From Hyphomicrobiaceae bacterium (GTDB lineage Bacteria; Pseudomonadota; Alphaproteobacteria; Rhizobiales; Hyphomicrobiaceae), in NCBI GenBank assembly GCA_022844225.1, contig JALHMC010000010.1:35154-99153 (forward strand): DNA of 64,000 nucleotides. Direction: 5' to 3'. The translations under genes and the position numbers were made by a program. Below the pieces are notes generated by a model. The model was not told the DNA's origin. It did no database searches and saw only the letters and a list, made by a program, of their open reading frames with translations. Positions 63,944 through 64,000 of the stretch are shown here, piece by piece; the first letter of the stretch is position 1, and each line of letters starts with the position of its first letter.

Positions 63944-64000
63944 ATGCGTAATTCATTCTACATCTCAGCGTGTGCGGCGAGCATGCTGGTCCTGATGGGA
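63944..64000 (+). CDS. Start of an exported-protein gene, cut by the window edge
   Basis: Only 19 codons are visible, from the ATG at 63944, encoding MRNSFYISACAASMLVLMG. The short positive start and hydrophobic run suggest a signal peptide. A GGAAC (63883-63887), 16 bases and AGTT lie upstream, which is similar to an EcfG-type promoter. Nothing more can be said about the product. Confidence 0.4.
   Translation, partial: MRNSFYISACAASMLVLMG

Overview
The window looks like chromosomal DNA of an alphaproteobacterium of the order Hyphomicrobiales (Rhizobiales), possibly Hyphomicrobiaceae-like. The support is high GC content, the alphaproteobacterial cell-cycle regulator GcrA, the aerobic cobaltochelatase pair CobS/CobT beside a J-domain gene, two DUF2865 genes, and the gene order hemE | ppsR-maf-aroE-coaE-dnaQ. 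In Caulobacter and Rickettsia that order brackets the chromosomal replication origin. No rRNA, tRNA, CRISPR array, insertion sequence or prophage was recognised. About 60 genes fill the window with short gaps, so this is mostly core chromosome with a few accessory patches.

Region by region. 0-7 kb: an Uma2-nuclease remnant, hemE, a 403-bp candidate origin, then ppsR-maf-aroE-coaE in overlapping order, an inserted zinc alcohol dehydrogenase, dnaQ and phhB. 7-20 kb: two tandem DUF2865 secreted proteins, an SDR, threonine aldolase, an MFS pump, a dienelactone-hydrolase-like enzyme, a membrane/spermidine-synthase fusion, a UPF0173 hydrolase, ruvX, a DUF599 protein, and AraC and MarR regulators. 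20-25 kb: a two-gene operon encoding a winged-helix-like protein and an 1155-residue protein that carries both an AAA-type and a HerA-type ATPase; this is the least explained locus. 25-32 kb: a CAP-domain lipoprotein behind a perfect CtrA box, two small paralogous membrane proteins beside rlmN, a formate/nitrite-type channel, and a three-gene envelope-stress-like operon (YqjD-like, YqjE-like, DUF3618) behind an EcfG-type promoter.

32-48 kb: accA, xerD, a large periplasmic protein, aroK-aroB, a CorC/CNNM transporter followed by a secreted His-rich protein, a hydratase, bolA, and dnaJ-like-cobS-cobT, then an esterase-like phytase-family protein and a secreted protein with three copies of one domain. 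48-57 kb: an FAD-linked oxidase, the argD-argF-hslO operon with a terminator-like hairpin in its leader, gcrA with its own terminator, ppk2, an SDR and a YkgJ-type cysteine-cluster protein. 57-64 kb: a TM protein with a long disordered linker, an AhpD-like enzyme, a divergent DUF2892/DUF2243 pair sharing an EcfG-type promoter region plus an unlisted 49-residue membrane protein, uronate dehydrogenase, an M20 amidohydrolase, moaA, and the start of a secreted-protein gene cut by the window edge.

Common threads: cell-cycle control (candidate origin, GcrA, a CtrA site, GANTC methylation sites), the shikimate and arginine pathways, and two loci with promoters of the general stress response sigma factor type.
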